A DNA stretch of 64,000 nt, from assembly GCF_018138715.1 (NCBI RefSeq), contig NZ_JAGSHX010000001.1, positions 124,001-188,000 on the forward strand. Reading direction: 5' to 3'. The position numbers and the translations under genes are program-made. The notes under the pieces are model-generated. The model saw only the letters and a program-made list of their open reading frames with translations, was not told the DNA's origin and searched no databases. The DNA is from Streptomyces asiaticus (GTDB taxonomy: Bacteria > Actinomycetota > Actinomycetes > Streptomycetales > Streptomycetaceae). Each line of letters opens with the position of its first letter. Within the stretch, counting starts at the first letter, position 1. Below are positions 23,841-33,085 of this stretch, piece after piece.

Positions 23841-25777
23841 CCCTGCCCCCGCCGAAGCTGGACGACCTCACCTGGGCCGACATGATGGCGGCCATCCGCC
23901 GCCGGATCCCCGCCGAGTCCGACGGCACCTGGACGCTGCACGCGCCCGTCGACCCCGGCGTCACCCTCCTCGAACTCTTCGCCTACCTCCTCGAACAGCG
24001 GCTGTACTGGCTCGACCAGGTGCCGGACGCGCTCGTGGTCGCCATACTGCGGCTGCTCGGCCTCGAACCGCCGCGCCCCGCCCGCCCCGCCGCCACCGTG
24101 CTGCGCCTCGCCGCCCGGCAGGAGGGCACCGCGGTCCCGGTCGTCCCGGCCGGGACGGCGCTGACCCGGGATCCCACCGGGCAGGTCGTCTTCACCCTCG
24201 ACGACGACGTGGCCGTGCTGCCGCTCGCCGAGGACGGTGAGGTCACCGTGTGGACCGACCGCGACCGCACGGCGGATCTGCGGGCCCGGCGCGGTATCGC
24301 CCTCCTGGCGAGCGACGGCGCCCCGGCACAGGTCCGGTTCACCCTGCCGCTCACCGGGGACCACCCCGCGCCCGGCCCGATCGGACTGCTCGTGGAGCTG
24401 GACGCGCCCACCGCGTCCGCGCCGTCGTGGCTGCCGGGCGCGGTCGCCGACGTACCGCCTCCGGCCGAGCTGACCTGGTCCTGGTTCCGGCCGGGCACGG
24501 ACATCTCCGGTGCGTATCAGAAGGTGGAGGACGGCACGGGCGGGCTCAGACGGTCCGGTGTGGTCCGGCTCCACCCCCCGGCCGACTGGTCCACACGGGA
24601 CACCGGGCTCCTGGTGTCCACCCCGGCCGCCACCTACGCGGCCCCGCCCCGCCTGCTCCAACTCGCCGTCAACGCCTCCGCCGCACACCACCGCCGGCAC
24701 CGCACCGTGAGCGGCGCCGATCTCCAGGACCAGATCGGCGCCTGGCTCCGGCTGCCCGGCCAGCATCTCGTCCTGCCGGACGCCGCCGACCGCCTCCTGG
24801 AGGCGACGCTGCGCCTGGCGGGCCAGGAGTGGCGGCCGGCACCGGACTTCACCTTCGGCTCCCCGGCCGACCGGATCTTCGTTCTCGACCGGGCCGAGGG
24901 CGCGCTGGTGTTCGGTGACGGACTCACCGGGCGCATCCCCCACCCGGACCCGGACGCGCACATCACTTACGCGACCGGCGGCGGCCGGATCGGCAACGGC
25001 GGCATGACCGGCAACTGGCTGCCGGCCCAGGACCTTCCGGGAGCGGTCTCGGCCGCCAATCTCGTACGGGCCGAGGGCGGCACCGACCCCGAGACCGTCA
25101 CCGAGGCGCGCCGCCGCGCCGCCGCCTCCCTGGGGGAGGTGACCCGTGCGGTCACCGCCGAGGACTACGTCACCCTGGCGCGTGCGACACCCGGCGTCGC
25201 CATCGCCCGCGCCTACCCGGCCGTCGGCGCGCACCCCGGCTTCCCGTGCGCCACGGTGCCCGGCGCGGTGACCGTCCATATCGTCCCGGCCGCGCCCCGC
25301 GACGACCTCACCCGCGAGGACTTCGTGGCCGCGCCGCTCCCCGACCCCGGCATGCTGCGCGCGGCCGCCGCCCACCTCGAACAGGCGCGGCTGCTCACCT
25401 CCGAGGTCTTCGTCCGCGCGCCCCGCTACCGCGAGGTGACGCTGCGCGTCACCCTGTCGGGCGACCCGGCGGACGTCACCCGTGTGTCCACCGCGCTCGC
25501 CGCCGCGCTGCGCCGCTTCCTCGACCCGCTCGTGGGCGGTGAGGACCAGGACGGCTGGCCGTTCGGACAGCCGCTGCGGCCCTCGGCCCTGCTGCGGGCC
25601 GCACAGCGGGCGCTGGGCGACCTCGCGGACATCGCCGCCGTGGCGATCGGCCTCGACGGGGCCGACGCGGTGGAGGAGTGCGACGAGGTGCCGCTCGGCG
25701 CCGGGGAACTTCCCGTCCTGCGGACGGTCCACACCCGGATCGTGCCCGCCGTCGAACCGGGGGAGGGGCTGGTATGA
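23837..25777 (+). CDS. Baseplate J-family wedge protein 1 (Afp11/gp6-like)
   Basis: This 646-aa baseplate wedge component begins LPPPKLDDLTWADMMAAIRRRIP, typical of the long putative baseplate assembly proteins, and includes DPGVTLLELFAYLLEQRLYWLDQVPD. The J-domain signature lies near residue 415: EGGTDPETVTEARRRAAASL followed by TAEDYVTLARATPGV. The C-terminus has FVRAPRYREVTLRVTLSG and LRRFLDPLVGGEDQDGWPFG, all usual in the family. It overlaps neighbours by ATGA. A second J-family gene follows directly; two unequal J proteins usually build the wedge ring in eCIS. Confidence 0.93.
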   Translation: MTLPPPKLDDLTWADMMAAIRRRIPAESDGTWTLHAPVDPGVTLLELFAYLLEQRLYWLDQVPDALVVAILRLLGLEPPRPARPAATVLRLAARQEGTAVPVVPAGTALTRDPTGQVVFTLDDDVAVLPLAEDGEVTVWTDRDRTADLRARRGIALLASDGAPAQVRFTLPLTGDHPAPGPIGLLVELDAPTASAPSWLPGAVADVPPPAELTWSWFRPGTDISGAYQKVEDGTGGLRRSGVVRLHPPADWSTRDTGLLVSTPAATYAAPPRLLQLAVNASAAHHRRHRTVSGADLQDQIGAWLRLPGQHLVLPDAADRLLEATLRLAGQEWRPAPDFTFGSPADRIFVLDRAEGALVFGDGLTGRIPHPDPDAHITYATGGGRIGNGGMTGNWLPAQDLPGAVSAANLVRAEGGTDPETVTEARRRAAASLGEVTRAVTAEDYVTLARATPGVAIARAYPAVGAHPGFPCATVPGAVTVHIVPAAPRDDLTREDFVAAPLPDPGMLRAAAAHLEQARLLTSEVFVRAPRYREVTLRVTLSGDPADVTRVSTALAAALRRFLDPLVGGEDQDGWPFGQPLRPSALLRAAQRALGDLADIAAVAIGLDGADAVEECDEVPLGAGELPVLRTVHTRIVPAVEPGEGLV

Positions 25778-27837
25778 CCGGCGAGGTGTGGTGGGAGAGG
25801 GACGCGCGGGAACGGGAGCGCGAGGACGGGCGGATCGTGCCCGGCCCCGGCCCGACCGGAGTCCAGCCCGAACTGGTCGACGCCACCCGCGAGGCCGTAC
25901 GCGCCGACGTCCGCGCCCGGATCGCGGGCTACACCCCGGACTGGACCGACCCCGACCGGCAGGACGCCGGTGTCGCCCTCGTCCGCCTCTTCGGCACCCA
26001 GACCGAACCCGTACTCGGCCGCGTCAACCGGCTGCCGGAGAAGGTGCTGGCCGAACACCTGGCGACGGCGGGCGTGCGGCGCCGGCCGGCCGGTGCGGCG
26101 GCGACGCTGCTGGAGTTCACCGTCAACCCGCCGGACGGCGCCTCGGTGCTCGTCCCCACCGGGTTCCAGAGCGCCGCCTCGACCCCGGCGGGCCAGGTCG
26201 TCTACGAGACGGACCAGGACCTGTACGCCACCCCGGCCACCCTCGCCGATCTCGCCGTCCAGGAGGCCGGAACGATCCAGGCCCTGCCGCTGGGACCGGC
26301 CGGTCCCAGCCGTCCCTTCGAGCCCTTCGGCCGCGATCCGCGGCCCGGCAACGCGCTGTGGATCGGACTCGCCGGACCGGCCGCCCCCTACCCGCGGCTG
26401 TCGCTCGGCTTCGTGGTCGTCGCCGCTCCGCCCGCCCCCGCGGCCTCCGGCGGCACCGCGCCGCTGCCGCTGCCGCCCGCGCCGCTGCTGCGCTGGGACG
26501 TGCTGGACGGCAACCGGCTCGTCCCCGCCGAGCTGATGGGGGACTCCACGGCCGGGTTCGGCGCCAGTGGAACCGTCGAGCTGCGGGTCCCGCGGTCATG
26601 GGAGCCGGGCAGCCCGTCCGGCACCCGGCCCCGGCTGCGCTGGCTGCGCCTGCGGATCGCGCACGGCGCCTTCGCCGGACCGGCGCCCGTGCTGTCCGGG
26701 CTGCGGCTGAACGTGGTCGCCGCCACCGCCGCCCGCACCATCCGCGACGAGCCGCTCCAGCCCGTCCAGGACCCGGCGACGACCGGGCTGCGGCGCATGA
26801 AGCTCAGCCAGGTGCCCATCCTCGCCGGATCGGTGGTCATCGACGTGGACGACGACACGGGCGGCGATGTGTTCGGCACCACGGCGGGCACATCGGCCGG
26901 AACCTCGTCCCGGTGGCGTGAGGTGGAGAGCCTGGCCGGATACGGCGCCGACGACCGGGTGTTCACCGTGGACCACGAGAGCGGCGAGGTGACCTTCGGG
27001 GACGGCGTGAGCGGCGCGGCCGTCCCGCCCGGCTTCCGCAACGTCCGCGCCGTGCGCTACCGCGTGGGCGGCGGCAGCGCCGGGGCCGTGGCGGCGGGCG
27101 CGGTCAACGGGGTGGTGACCGCGCTGCCGTTCGTCACCGGCGTGAGCAACCCCTTCCCGGCCTCCGGCGGAACGGACGCCGAGCCCGACGCCGAGGCCAT
27201 GCGCCGCGGCGCCGGTGAACTGCGCGCCCGCGGCCGGGCCGTGGCCCCGGCCGACTACGGACAGCTCGCCACCCGCGCGCCCGGCGCCTCGGTGGCCCGC
27301 GCCCGGGGCGTGCCCGGTCTGCATCCCGACTTCGCGGGGGTGCCGATCCCGGGCGTGGTGGGCGTCCTCGTCGTACCGCCCGCAACTCCGGGCGGCGACC
27401 CGGACGAACCGCCGGTCGCCACGGCCGCGACCCTGAAGGCCGTCGCCGACTTCCTCATCCGCGAAGCCGCCCCCGCCGGGGTCACGGTGGTCGCCGCCCC
27501 CGCGCCGTACCGCCGCGTCGGAGTGGAGTCCTGGGTGGCCCTCGACCCGGACCTCGACCGGGCCGCCGTCCTGGCCAGGGCCGGGGACGCGGTGCGCACC
27601 TACCTCGATCCGCTGCGCGGCGGGGAGGACGGCGCGGGGTGGCCCTTCGGCGGCGCGCTGCGCCATACGGCGCTGGTCCGGCGGCTCCTGGCGGTCGAGG
27701 GCGTGCTGGCCGTCACCCGGCTGTCGCTCACCGTCGACGGAGTGCGCCGACCGCCCTGCACCGACCACGCCCTCCCGCCCCACACCCTCGTCTGGCCGGA
27801 GCGCCCGCTGCTGATCCCGGTAGGAGACCAGCCATGA
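25774..27837 (+). CDS. Baseplate J-family wedge protein 2
   Basis: This 687-aa protein is similar in plan to the previous gene. It opens with a charged stretch EVWWERDAREREREDGRIVPG, then YTPDWTDPDRQDAGVALVRLFG and VLGRVNRLPEKVL. The J signature is GGTDAEPDAEAMRRGAGELR followed by APADYGQLATRAPGASVARA near residue 470, and the C-terminus has YLDPLRGGEDGAGWPFGGAL. The ATG at 25774 overlaps the previous stop (ATGA); an in-frame start 96 bp upstream lies within the previous gene and is rejected. It probably pairs with wedge protein 1 to form the heterodimeric arms of the baseplate. Confidence 0.92.
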   Translation: MTGEVWWERDAREREREDGRIVPGPGPTGVQPELVDATREAVRADVRARIAGYTPDWTDPDRQDAGVALVRLFGTQTEPVLGRVNRLPEKVLAEHLATAGVRRRPAGAAATLLEFTVNPPDGASVLVPTGFQSAASTPAGQVVYETDQDLYATPATLADLAVQEAGTIQALPLGPAGPSRPFEPFGRDPRPGNALWIGLAGPAAPYPRLSLGFVVVAAPPAPAASGGTAPLPLPPAPLLRWDVLDGNRLVPAELMGDSTAGFGASGTVELRVPRSWEPGSPSGTRPRLRWLRLRIAHGAFAGPAPVLSGLRLNVVAATAARTIRDEPLQPVQDPATTGLRRMKLSQVPILAGSVVIDVDDDTGGDVFGTTAGTSAGTSSRWREVESLAGYGADDRVFTVDHESGEVTFGDGVSGAAVPPGFRNVRAVRYRVGGGSAGAVAAGAVNGVVTALPFVTGVSNPFPASGGTDAEPDAEAMRRGAGELRARGRAVAPADYGQLATRAPGASVARARGVPGLHPDFAGVPIPGVVGVLVVPPATPGGDPDEPPVATAATLKAVADFLIREAAPAGVTVVAAPAPYRRVGVESWVALDPDLDRAAVLARAGDAVRTYLDPLRGGEDGAGWPFGGALRHTALVRRLLAVEGVLAVTRLSLTVDGVRRPPCTDHALPPHTLVWPERPLLIPVGDQP

Positions 27838-29795
27838 CGTGCACCCCGCACCCCGCGACCTTCCGCCTCCTGGACGCCTACGTCGGCTGGGACCAGTCGG
27901 ACCTCCAGCAGGCTGACGGCATCGTCGGCTTCGAGGATCCGGCCGGACTCCGGCTCGCCCATCGGGGCGCCGCGCCGGAAGGCCCCACCAGGGACCGGCT
28001 GCTGCCGTGGTTCCCCGATCCCCGCCTCGCGCCCGGATGCGGGCCGTGCGGCTGGTATCTGCTCGTCCCCGGCGAGCGGCGGCTGCTGCGCCGTGACGGG
28101 TGCGGCGGTGCCTTCGCCCCCGTCTGGCCGCCCGGCTGCGACCCCGACCCGCTGTGCGAACCGGTCTCCGTCGCCGCGCGCGGACACCGGCTGGCCGTGG
28201 TGGAGTCCGACCGGGTCCTGGTGTGGCGCCGCGAGGGCGGGCAACTGGCCGGTGTGATCCGGGCCGAGCGGCCCCGCTGGGCCGCCCTGGGCCCCGGCGA
28301 CGACGTCCTGGTGGCCCGTCAGGGCAGTACGGACCTGCGGCGGTTCGACTCGACCGGCGGCTTCCGCGGCGTGCTGCGCACCGGTGTACGCGGCGAGATC
28401 ATCGGCCTGCGCACCGGGCCGGAGCGGACCATATGGCTGCTCACCGACGAGGGCGGACGGCTCGGCATCCACCGTGGCGGTCACCGCGGCCCGTTCCGCC
28501 CCGTCACCGTGGACGAACTGGCCGCGGAGCTGCCCCCGTCCACGCTCACCGCGGCCGACGAGGGCGGGTTCTGCCTGACCGAGAAGGGCGCGGAGGGTCC
28601 CGAGACCCGCTGCTTCACCTGGCAGGGCCTGCCCCGGGACCCCGCGCCGCCCGCCACCGACGCGTACGTCACCAGCGGCTCGTACCTCACCACCCTCATC
28701 GACAGCGGCATTTCGCGGTGCCGCTGGCACCGCGTGCGGCTGGACGCCGAGGTGCCCGCCGGGACGGCGGCCGCCGTCGAGATCGTGGTGAGCGAGGACG
28801 GCCGGTACGACGACAGCGACTGGCAGAGGTCCGCCCCCGGGATCACGGACTTCCTCGTCGACCAGCCGCCCGGCCGCTTCCTGCGGCTACGGCTGCGGCT
28901 GTCCGGCGACGGCGGCTCGACTCCGGTGCTGCGCCGGATCCGGCTGGACTTCCCCCGGGTCACCAGCGCCGACCTGCTGCCGCCCGCCTTCCGTGAGGAT
29001 CCCGCCGCCGACGACTTCACCGAGCGCTTCCTGTCGCTGTTCGACGCCACGCTCGCCCAGCTCGACCGGGTGATCGAGCGGTATCCGTCGCTCCTCGACC
29101 CGGCGGGCGTCCCGGACCGGGCGCTGCCGTGGCTGGCCGGGCTGCTCGGCCTGTCGTTCGAGGCGGGCTGGGACGCCCGCACCCGGCGCGCGCTGCTGGC
29201 CGCCGCCCCGGAGCTCTACCGGCGCCGGGGCACGCCATGGGCGCTGCGCGAGGCGGTGCGCATCGTGTTCGGGGCGGCCCCGGTCGTGGACGAGCTGGCG
29301 GCGGACCGCCGCTGGGCCCATCTGCGCGCGGCGCGGGACCAAGGCCGGGGGACGGACCAGGGGCTCGGCGCCATAAGGCTGTTCGGCCGCTCGGCGAGCC
29401 GCTTCCGCGTCGGCGGCACGGCGCTCGGCGCGGCGCCGCTGCGCGCCTTCGGCGCGCCGGACAGCGACCCGTTCACCGCGCACGCGCACCGGTTCCGGCT
29501 GCTGCTGCCCGCCGGATCGGCGGACGCGACGGCGCTGCGGCGGCTGGTGGAGCGGCAGGCGCCCGCGCACACGGTGGGGTCGGTACGCACCGGCGGCGCG
29601 GGCTTCGTGGTCGGTTCGCGGTCCACGGTCGGCGTGGACACCGCGTTCGTCCCGCTGCCGGCGCCCGTACTGGGCGGAGCGAATCCGGTGCGGCTGAACC
29701 GCGACGGAGTACTGAGGCCGGGACCGAGAGGGTTGCGCCGAGGGGTGGGCGTGGGAGTCGTCTCCGCCGTCGGCATGCATACGCGAGTGTCGTGA
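27834..29795 (+). CDS. Phage tail protein I-like baseplate protein (Afp12-like)
   Basis: This 653-aa protein has a C-terminal tail-protein-I domain and a long N-terminal beta-propeller-like part. Residues 1-320 contain repeated strands (RLLRRDGCGG, VLVWRREGGQLAGVIRAE, DLRRFDSTGGFRGVLRT, TIWLLTDEGGRLGIHRGG) that read like YVTN/NHL blades. From about 385 the family core appears: DLLPPAFREDPAADDFTERFL, FDATLAQLDRVIERYPSLLDP, LPWLAGLLGLSFEAGW and ELYRRRGTPWALREAVRIVFG. It completes the wedge set (gp25, J, J, I). The N-terminal propeller is a common extension in actinobacterial homologues and may face outward. Confidence 0.9.
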   Translation: MTCTPHPATFRLLDAYVGWDQSDLQQADGIVGFEDPAGLRLAHRGAAPEGPTRDRLLPWFPDPRLAPGCGPCGWYLLVPGERRLLRRDGCGGAFAPVWPPGCDPDPLCEPVSVAARGHRLAVVESDRVLVWRREGGQLAGVIRAERPRWAALGPGDDVLVARQGSTDLRRFDSTGGFRGVLRTGVRGEIIGLRTGPERTIWLLTDEGGRLGIHRGGHRGPFRPVTVDELAAELPPSTLTAADEGGFCLTEKGAEGPETRCFTWQGLPRDPAPPATDAYVTSGSYLTTLIDSGISRCRWHRVRLDAEVPAGTAAAVEIVVSEDGRYDDSDWQRSAPGITDFLVDQPPGRFLRLRLRLSGDGGSTPVLRRIRLDFPRVTSADLLPPAFREDPAADDFTERFLSLFDATLAQLDRVIERYPSLLDPAGVPDRALPWLAGLLGLSFEAGWDARTRRALLAAAPELYRRRGTPWALREAVRIVFGAAPVVDELAADRRWAHLRAARDQGRGTDQGLGAIRLFGRSASRFRVGGTALGAAPLRAFGAPDSDPFTAHAHRFRLLLPAGSADATALRRLVERQAPAHTVGSVRTGGAGFVVGSRSTVGVDTAFVPLPAPVLGGANPVRLNRDGVLRPGPRGLRRGVGVGVVSAVGMHTRVS

Positions 29796-29807
29796 GAGGA
29801 CGGGGCG

Positions 29808-31067
29808 ATGACCGAGACAGGACCATCGAGGACCGAGGAGTTCCACGCGCCACCACTGCGCCGGCTGCGGTACTTCCACGGCCAGATGCTGGGCGCGCGT
29901 GACTTCCAGCGCGAACAGGAGTACTACCGCGAGAAGTCGAGACTGCGCATGCGCTGTCTGCTCGGCTACGGCGTGGTGTGCGGCCTCCACGTGGAACCGG
30001 TGCCACGGGACGAGGACGACTGCCCGCCGGACGACCCCGCCGAAGAGTCCGCGCGGCCCGAACAGACTGCGGAGGAGGGCGGCACCGAGCCGGAGCGCAC
30101 CCGGCGCAGGGCCAAGGTGAGGATCACTCCCGGTCTCGCCGTGGACTGCGAGGGCAACGAGGTCGTGGTGCGCGGCGGCTGCGAGATCGACCTGTGGAAG
30201 GCGCTGCCCCCGCACGAACGGGACACCGACACCGTCTGGATCGGCGTCGAGTACGCCGAGCGGCCCGTCGAGCCCACCCGCGCCGTCTACAACGACGCCT
30301 GCGCCGACACCTCCGACTGCGAGTTCGGCTGGACCGAGGAGTGCTGGACGGTGCGGGTCACCGGCTGCGAGCCGCCGGTGGACGAGCGCTGTGACACCTG
30401 CTGCGAGCCGTGCGAGCACACGGTGCTGTGGCTGGCCAGGATCGACTGTGTGGACTGGTACGAGCCGGTGCGCCGGAACCACATCCACATGAACGTGCGC
30501 CGCCCGTTCGGCCGCCATCTGCCCACGGTGATCACCGGTATCAACTGGATCCACGGCCACACCTACACCATCGACGAGGCCAAGAACCTCCTCGGCACCC
30601 TGGACGAGGACGGCGGGCTCGTGGTGCGGTTCTCCGCCGACGTACGGTCCGACACGCTGCGGCCCGGTGTGGTGGAGCTCCAGGTGATCGAGGGCGGCAG
30701 CGGCCGTAACGCCTCCACCTGGTACATGGGCGGCACCTTCGCCGATCCGGACCTGGAGTCCGAGGAGTGCGACGAGTTCACCCAGGAGTTCCGCTACCGC
30801 CAGACCACGCGCGAGACGCTCCAGGACGGCGACCGCGTACTGATCACCGTCCGCGCCGCGTTCCTCCTCGACCGCTGCTGCCGCCCGGTCGACGGCACCC
30901 ATGTGGGCGGGTGCGTCCCGCTCATCCGCACCGGCTCGACGCTGTCGGCCGAGCACGGCGGTGACGACTGCTGCGACCTCCCGCCCTCGGGCATCGGGCC
31001 CTGGACGTCCGGCACCGGCGCGGGCGGGGACGTCTTCGAGAGCTGGTTCTTCGTGAAGGAGCGCTGA
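29808..31067 (+). CDS. Cys-rich CIS protein with FHGQML module (paralogue 1)
   Basis: This 419-aa protein is of unrecognised family. Its first 60 residues contain RRLRYFHGQMLGARDFQREQ, then RLRMRCLLGYGVVCGLHVEPV, and later VRITPGLAVDCEGNEVVVRGG. The same module recurs in the next two genes. The rest is beta-rich, with about two dozen cysteines, several in clusters (DERCDTCCEPCEH, DRCCRPVDG, GDDCCDLPP), unusual for a cytosolic protein and suggestive of metal binding. GAGAGGACGGGG precedes the ATG. It follows the wedge genes, a slot where other contractile systems place baseplate decorations or fibres. That role is inferred, and receptor binding is not shown. Confidence 0.7.
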   Translation: MTETGPSRTEEFHAPPLRRLRYFHGQMLGARDFQREQEYYREKSRLRMRCLLGYGVVCGLHVEPVPRDEDDCPPDDPAEESARPEQTAEEGGTEPERTRRRAKVRITPGLAVDCEGNEVVVRGGCEIDLWKALPPHERDTDTVWIGVEYAERPVEPTRAVYNDACADTSDCEFGWTEECWTVRVTGCEPPVDERCDTCCEPCEHTVLWLARIDCVDWYEPVRRNHIHMNVRRPFGRHLPTVITGINWIHGHTYTIDEAKNLLGTLDEDGGLVVRFSADVRSDTLRPGVVELQVIEGGSGRNASTWYMGGTFADPDLESEECDEFTQEFRYRQTTRETLQDGDRVLITVRAAFLLDRCCRPVDGTHVGGCVPLIRTGSTLSAEHGGDDCCDLPPSGIGPWTSGTGAGGDVFESWFFVKER

Positions 31068-31069
31068 TC

Positions 31070-33085
31070 ATGCGAACAGACTGCGGATGCGGCTGCGGTG
31101 GCGACGCCACCCGGACCTCCGCCTTCGTACGTCCTCGCTTCTTCGCAGGGCAACTGCTGACCGAGGACGACCTCAGCCTGCTGGTGGAGTACACGACGGC
31201 GAAGGCCAGACTGCACAACCGGTCCCTGTACGGGCCGGGAGTCATCTGCGGCCTCGGCGTCACCTGCGATCCGTGCGGCGGCGGAACCGTGGCGGTCCAC
31301 CCCGGACACGCGCTGGACTGCGCCGGGAACGACATCGTGGTGCCCTGCACCGAGCGCGTCGACATCACCGCACTGGTGCGGGAGCGCCGCATCAGCGCGC
31401 TCGGCGTGGACTGCGGGGAAAACTGCGACAACAACGGCGACGACGGCGGGCGCCGCTACGGGCTCTATGTGCGCTACCGCGAGCTCCCCGTCGAACCGGT
31501 GGCGCCGTACGCCACCGAGGAGCCCTGCCCCGCACCGGGATGCGTGCCCTCCAGGATCCAGGAGGGGTACCAATTCGTGGTCAAGTGCGACGACTTCGAG
31601 GACCACCGCCACAACCCCGGCACCCGCCTCCTCATGGCCCTCGGCGACCTCGCCCGCGCCGACCAGGCCCGCACCCGCGACCGGCGGCTCGGGTTCTACA
31701 CCGACGCCCTGACCGTGGCGTCGCTCGGCACCGGCCGGGCCTTCCGCTTCGACGCCGCCGACGCCCAGCGGTACACCACCGCCCTCGCGTGGCTGCGCGA
31801 GAACGCGGGCGGGGAGGGCCCGCCCGCCCCGCCGACGGCCCGCGAGATGACCGAGCACGTCCGCGCGCTGGCCGCGGCCGTCGCCCGGTACGACACCTAC
31901 GACGCGGCCGGGCAGGCCCAGCTCGCACGGGACTACCCGGACCTCGCCACCGTGCGGGAGGCGCGGAGCACCCTGGGCACGGCGTGCGGGCGGCTCGGCG
32001 GCGCCGACCTGGAAGCGGCGTGGCCGGACCCGCTGCACGCCGGGATCGCCCGCGCCGTCGTCACCGAGACCGCCGCCCGCGTCGTCCCCGAGCGGGGCGA
32101 CCCGGACGCGCCGCTGGAGGTGCGCATGCTGGCCCAGGGCACCCCGCTCGGTCACGCGCTGCGGGTGGAGTTCCGCGCGGACCTCGGCCTGATCCGGGAG
32201 TGGCTGCTGTGCCGGCTGGACCAGGCCACCGACCTGGCCGACTGCGCACTGCGCCAGGACACCGCCGCCGTCGACGTACCGCCGCTGCTGCCGTCCCCGC
32301 CGCCGGACAGCACCGAGAAGGCGACCATCGCCGAGGTGCAGCAGATCGCCGAGGCGGCCGCCGCCCTGGGCACCGCGCTGCGCCGGTTCCTGACCGACGC
32401 GGCGTGCGCCACCCTCAACCCGCCGTGCGGCGACTGCACCGACACCGATGTCCTGCTCGCCCATCTGGAGCTGGACGGCTGCGATGTCGTACGGGTCTGC
32501 TCGGCCACCCGGGAGCAGGTGCTGCCGGGCGGATCGGCGTACGGCGAGTGGCTGCCCAAGCTCTACCGCTTGCGCGAACTCGCCGAGCGGGTGTGCTGCC
32601 GGCCCGTGCCGCGCTACCAGAAGCCGACCCTGCCGTCCGAGGGCCCGGTGGCGCGCCCGTACGCGGACGGACTGCTCGGCGACTGGCCGCGCACCGGGGA
32701 CCTGGAGGAGATGCTGTCCCTGCTGCTGACCCCCGCGCCGGGCGAGACACCACCCAAGGCCCTGCACGAACAGGTCTACACGACCCCCAGCGAGGTCACC
32801 GACAGCATGCAGGAGCTCGCCCGGCTCAGGACGCGGGTGGCCGATCTCACCGCCGCCGTGGAGGGGCTGCGCGCCCAACTGGGCAGCGCCCAGACGCAGG
32901 TGAGCCATCTGGAGGAGCGGGTGTCGAGCCGGGCCCCGGAGCCGTCCGGCGAGCCCGCGCCGGAGCCGGATCCGACCTTGGACCAGCCGCCCGGGCAGGA
33001 GGCCGAGCAGGGGGCCGAGCCCGCCAAGCCCCCGGCCAAGCGCACCCGGTCGTCCCGTACCCGGAAGCCCGGTGAGACGCCGTGA
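31070..33085 (+). CDS. Cys-rich CIS protein with FFAGQLL module (paralogue 2)
   Basis: This 671-aa protein is unrecognised apart from the shared module: FVRPRFFAGQLLTEDDLSLL, TAKARLHNRSLYGPGVICGLGV, and VHPGHALDCAGNDIVVPC. The N-terminus starts MRTDCGCGCGGD and cysteines recur (EEPCPAPGCVP, CATLNPPCGDCTDTD, RVCCRPVP). The middle is helical. A coiled coil near residues 580-625 (ELARLRTRVADLTAAVEGLR and following heptads) and a Pro/Glu/Lys-rich tail end the protein. GAAGGAG lies upstream of the ATG. The coiled coil hints at trimer or dimer formation, as in fibre-like proteins (inference). Confidence 0.7.
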   Translation: MRTDCGCGCGGDATRTSAFVRPRFFAGQLLTEDDLSLLVEYTTAKARLHNRSLYGPGVICGLGVTCDPCGGGTVAVHPGHALDCAGNDIVVPCTERVDITALVRERRISALGVDCGENCDNNGDDGGRRYGLYVRYRELPVEPVAPYATEEPCPAPGCVPSRIQEGYQFVVKCDDFEDHRHNPGTRLLMALGDLARADQARTRDRRLGFYTDALTVASLGTGRAFRFDAADAQRYTTALAWLRENAGGEGPPAPPTAREMTEHVRALAAAVARYDTYDAAGQAQLARDYPDLATVREARSTLGTACGRLGGADLEAAWPDPLHAGIARAVVTETAARVVPERGDPDAPLEVRMLAQGTPLGHALRVEFRADLGLIREWLLCRLDQATDLADCALRQDTAAVDVPPLLPSPPPDSTEKATIAEVQQIAEAAAALGTALRRFLTDAACATLNPPCGDCTDTDVLLAHLELDGCDVVRVCSATREQVLPGGSAYGEWLPKLYRLRELAERVCCRPVPRYQKPTLPSEGPVARPYADGLLGDWPRTGDLEEMLSLLLTPAPGETPPKALHEQVYTTPSEVTDSMQELARLRTRVADLTAAVEGLRAQLGSAQTQVSHLEERVSSRAPEPSGEPAPEPDPTLDQPPGQEAEQGAEPAKPPAKRTRSSRTRKPGETP

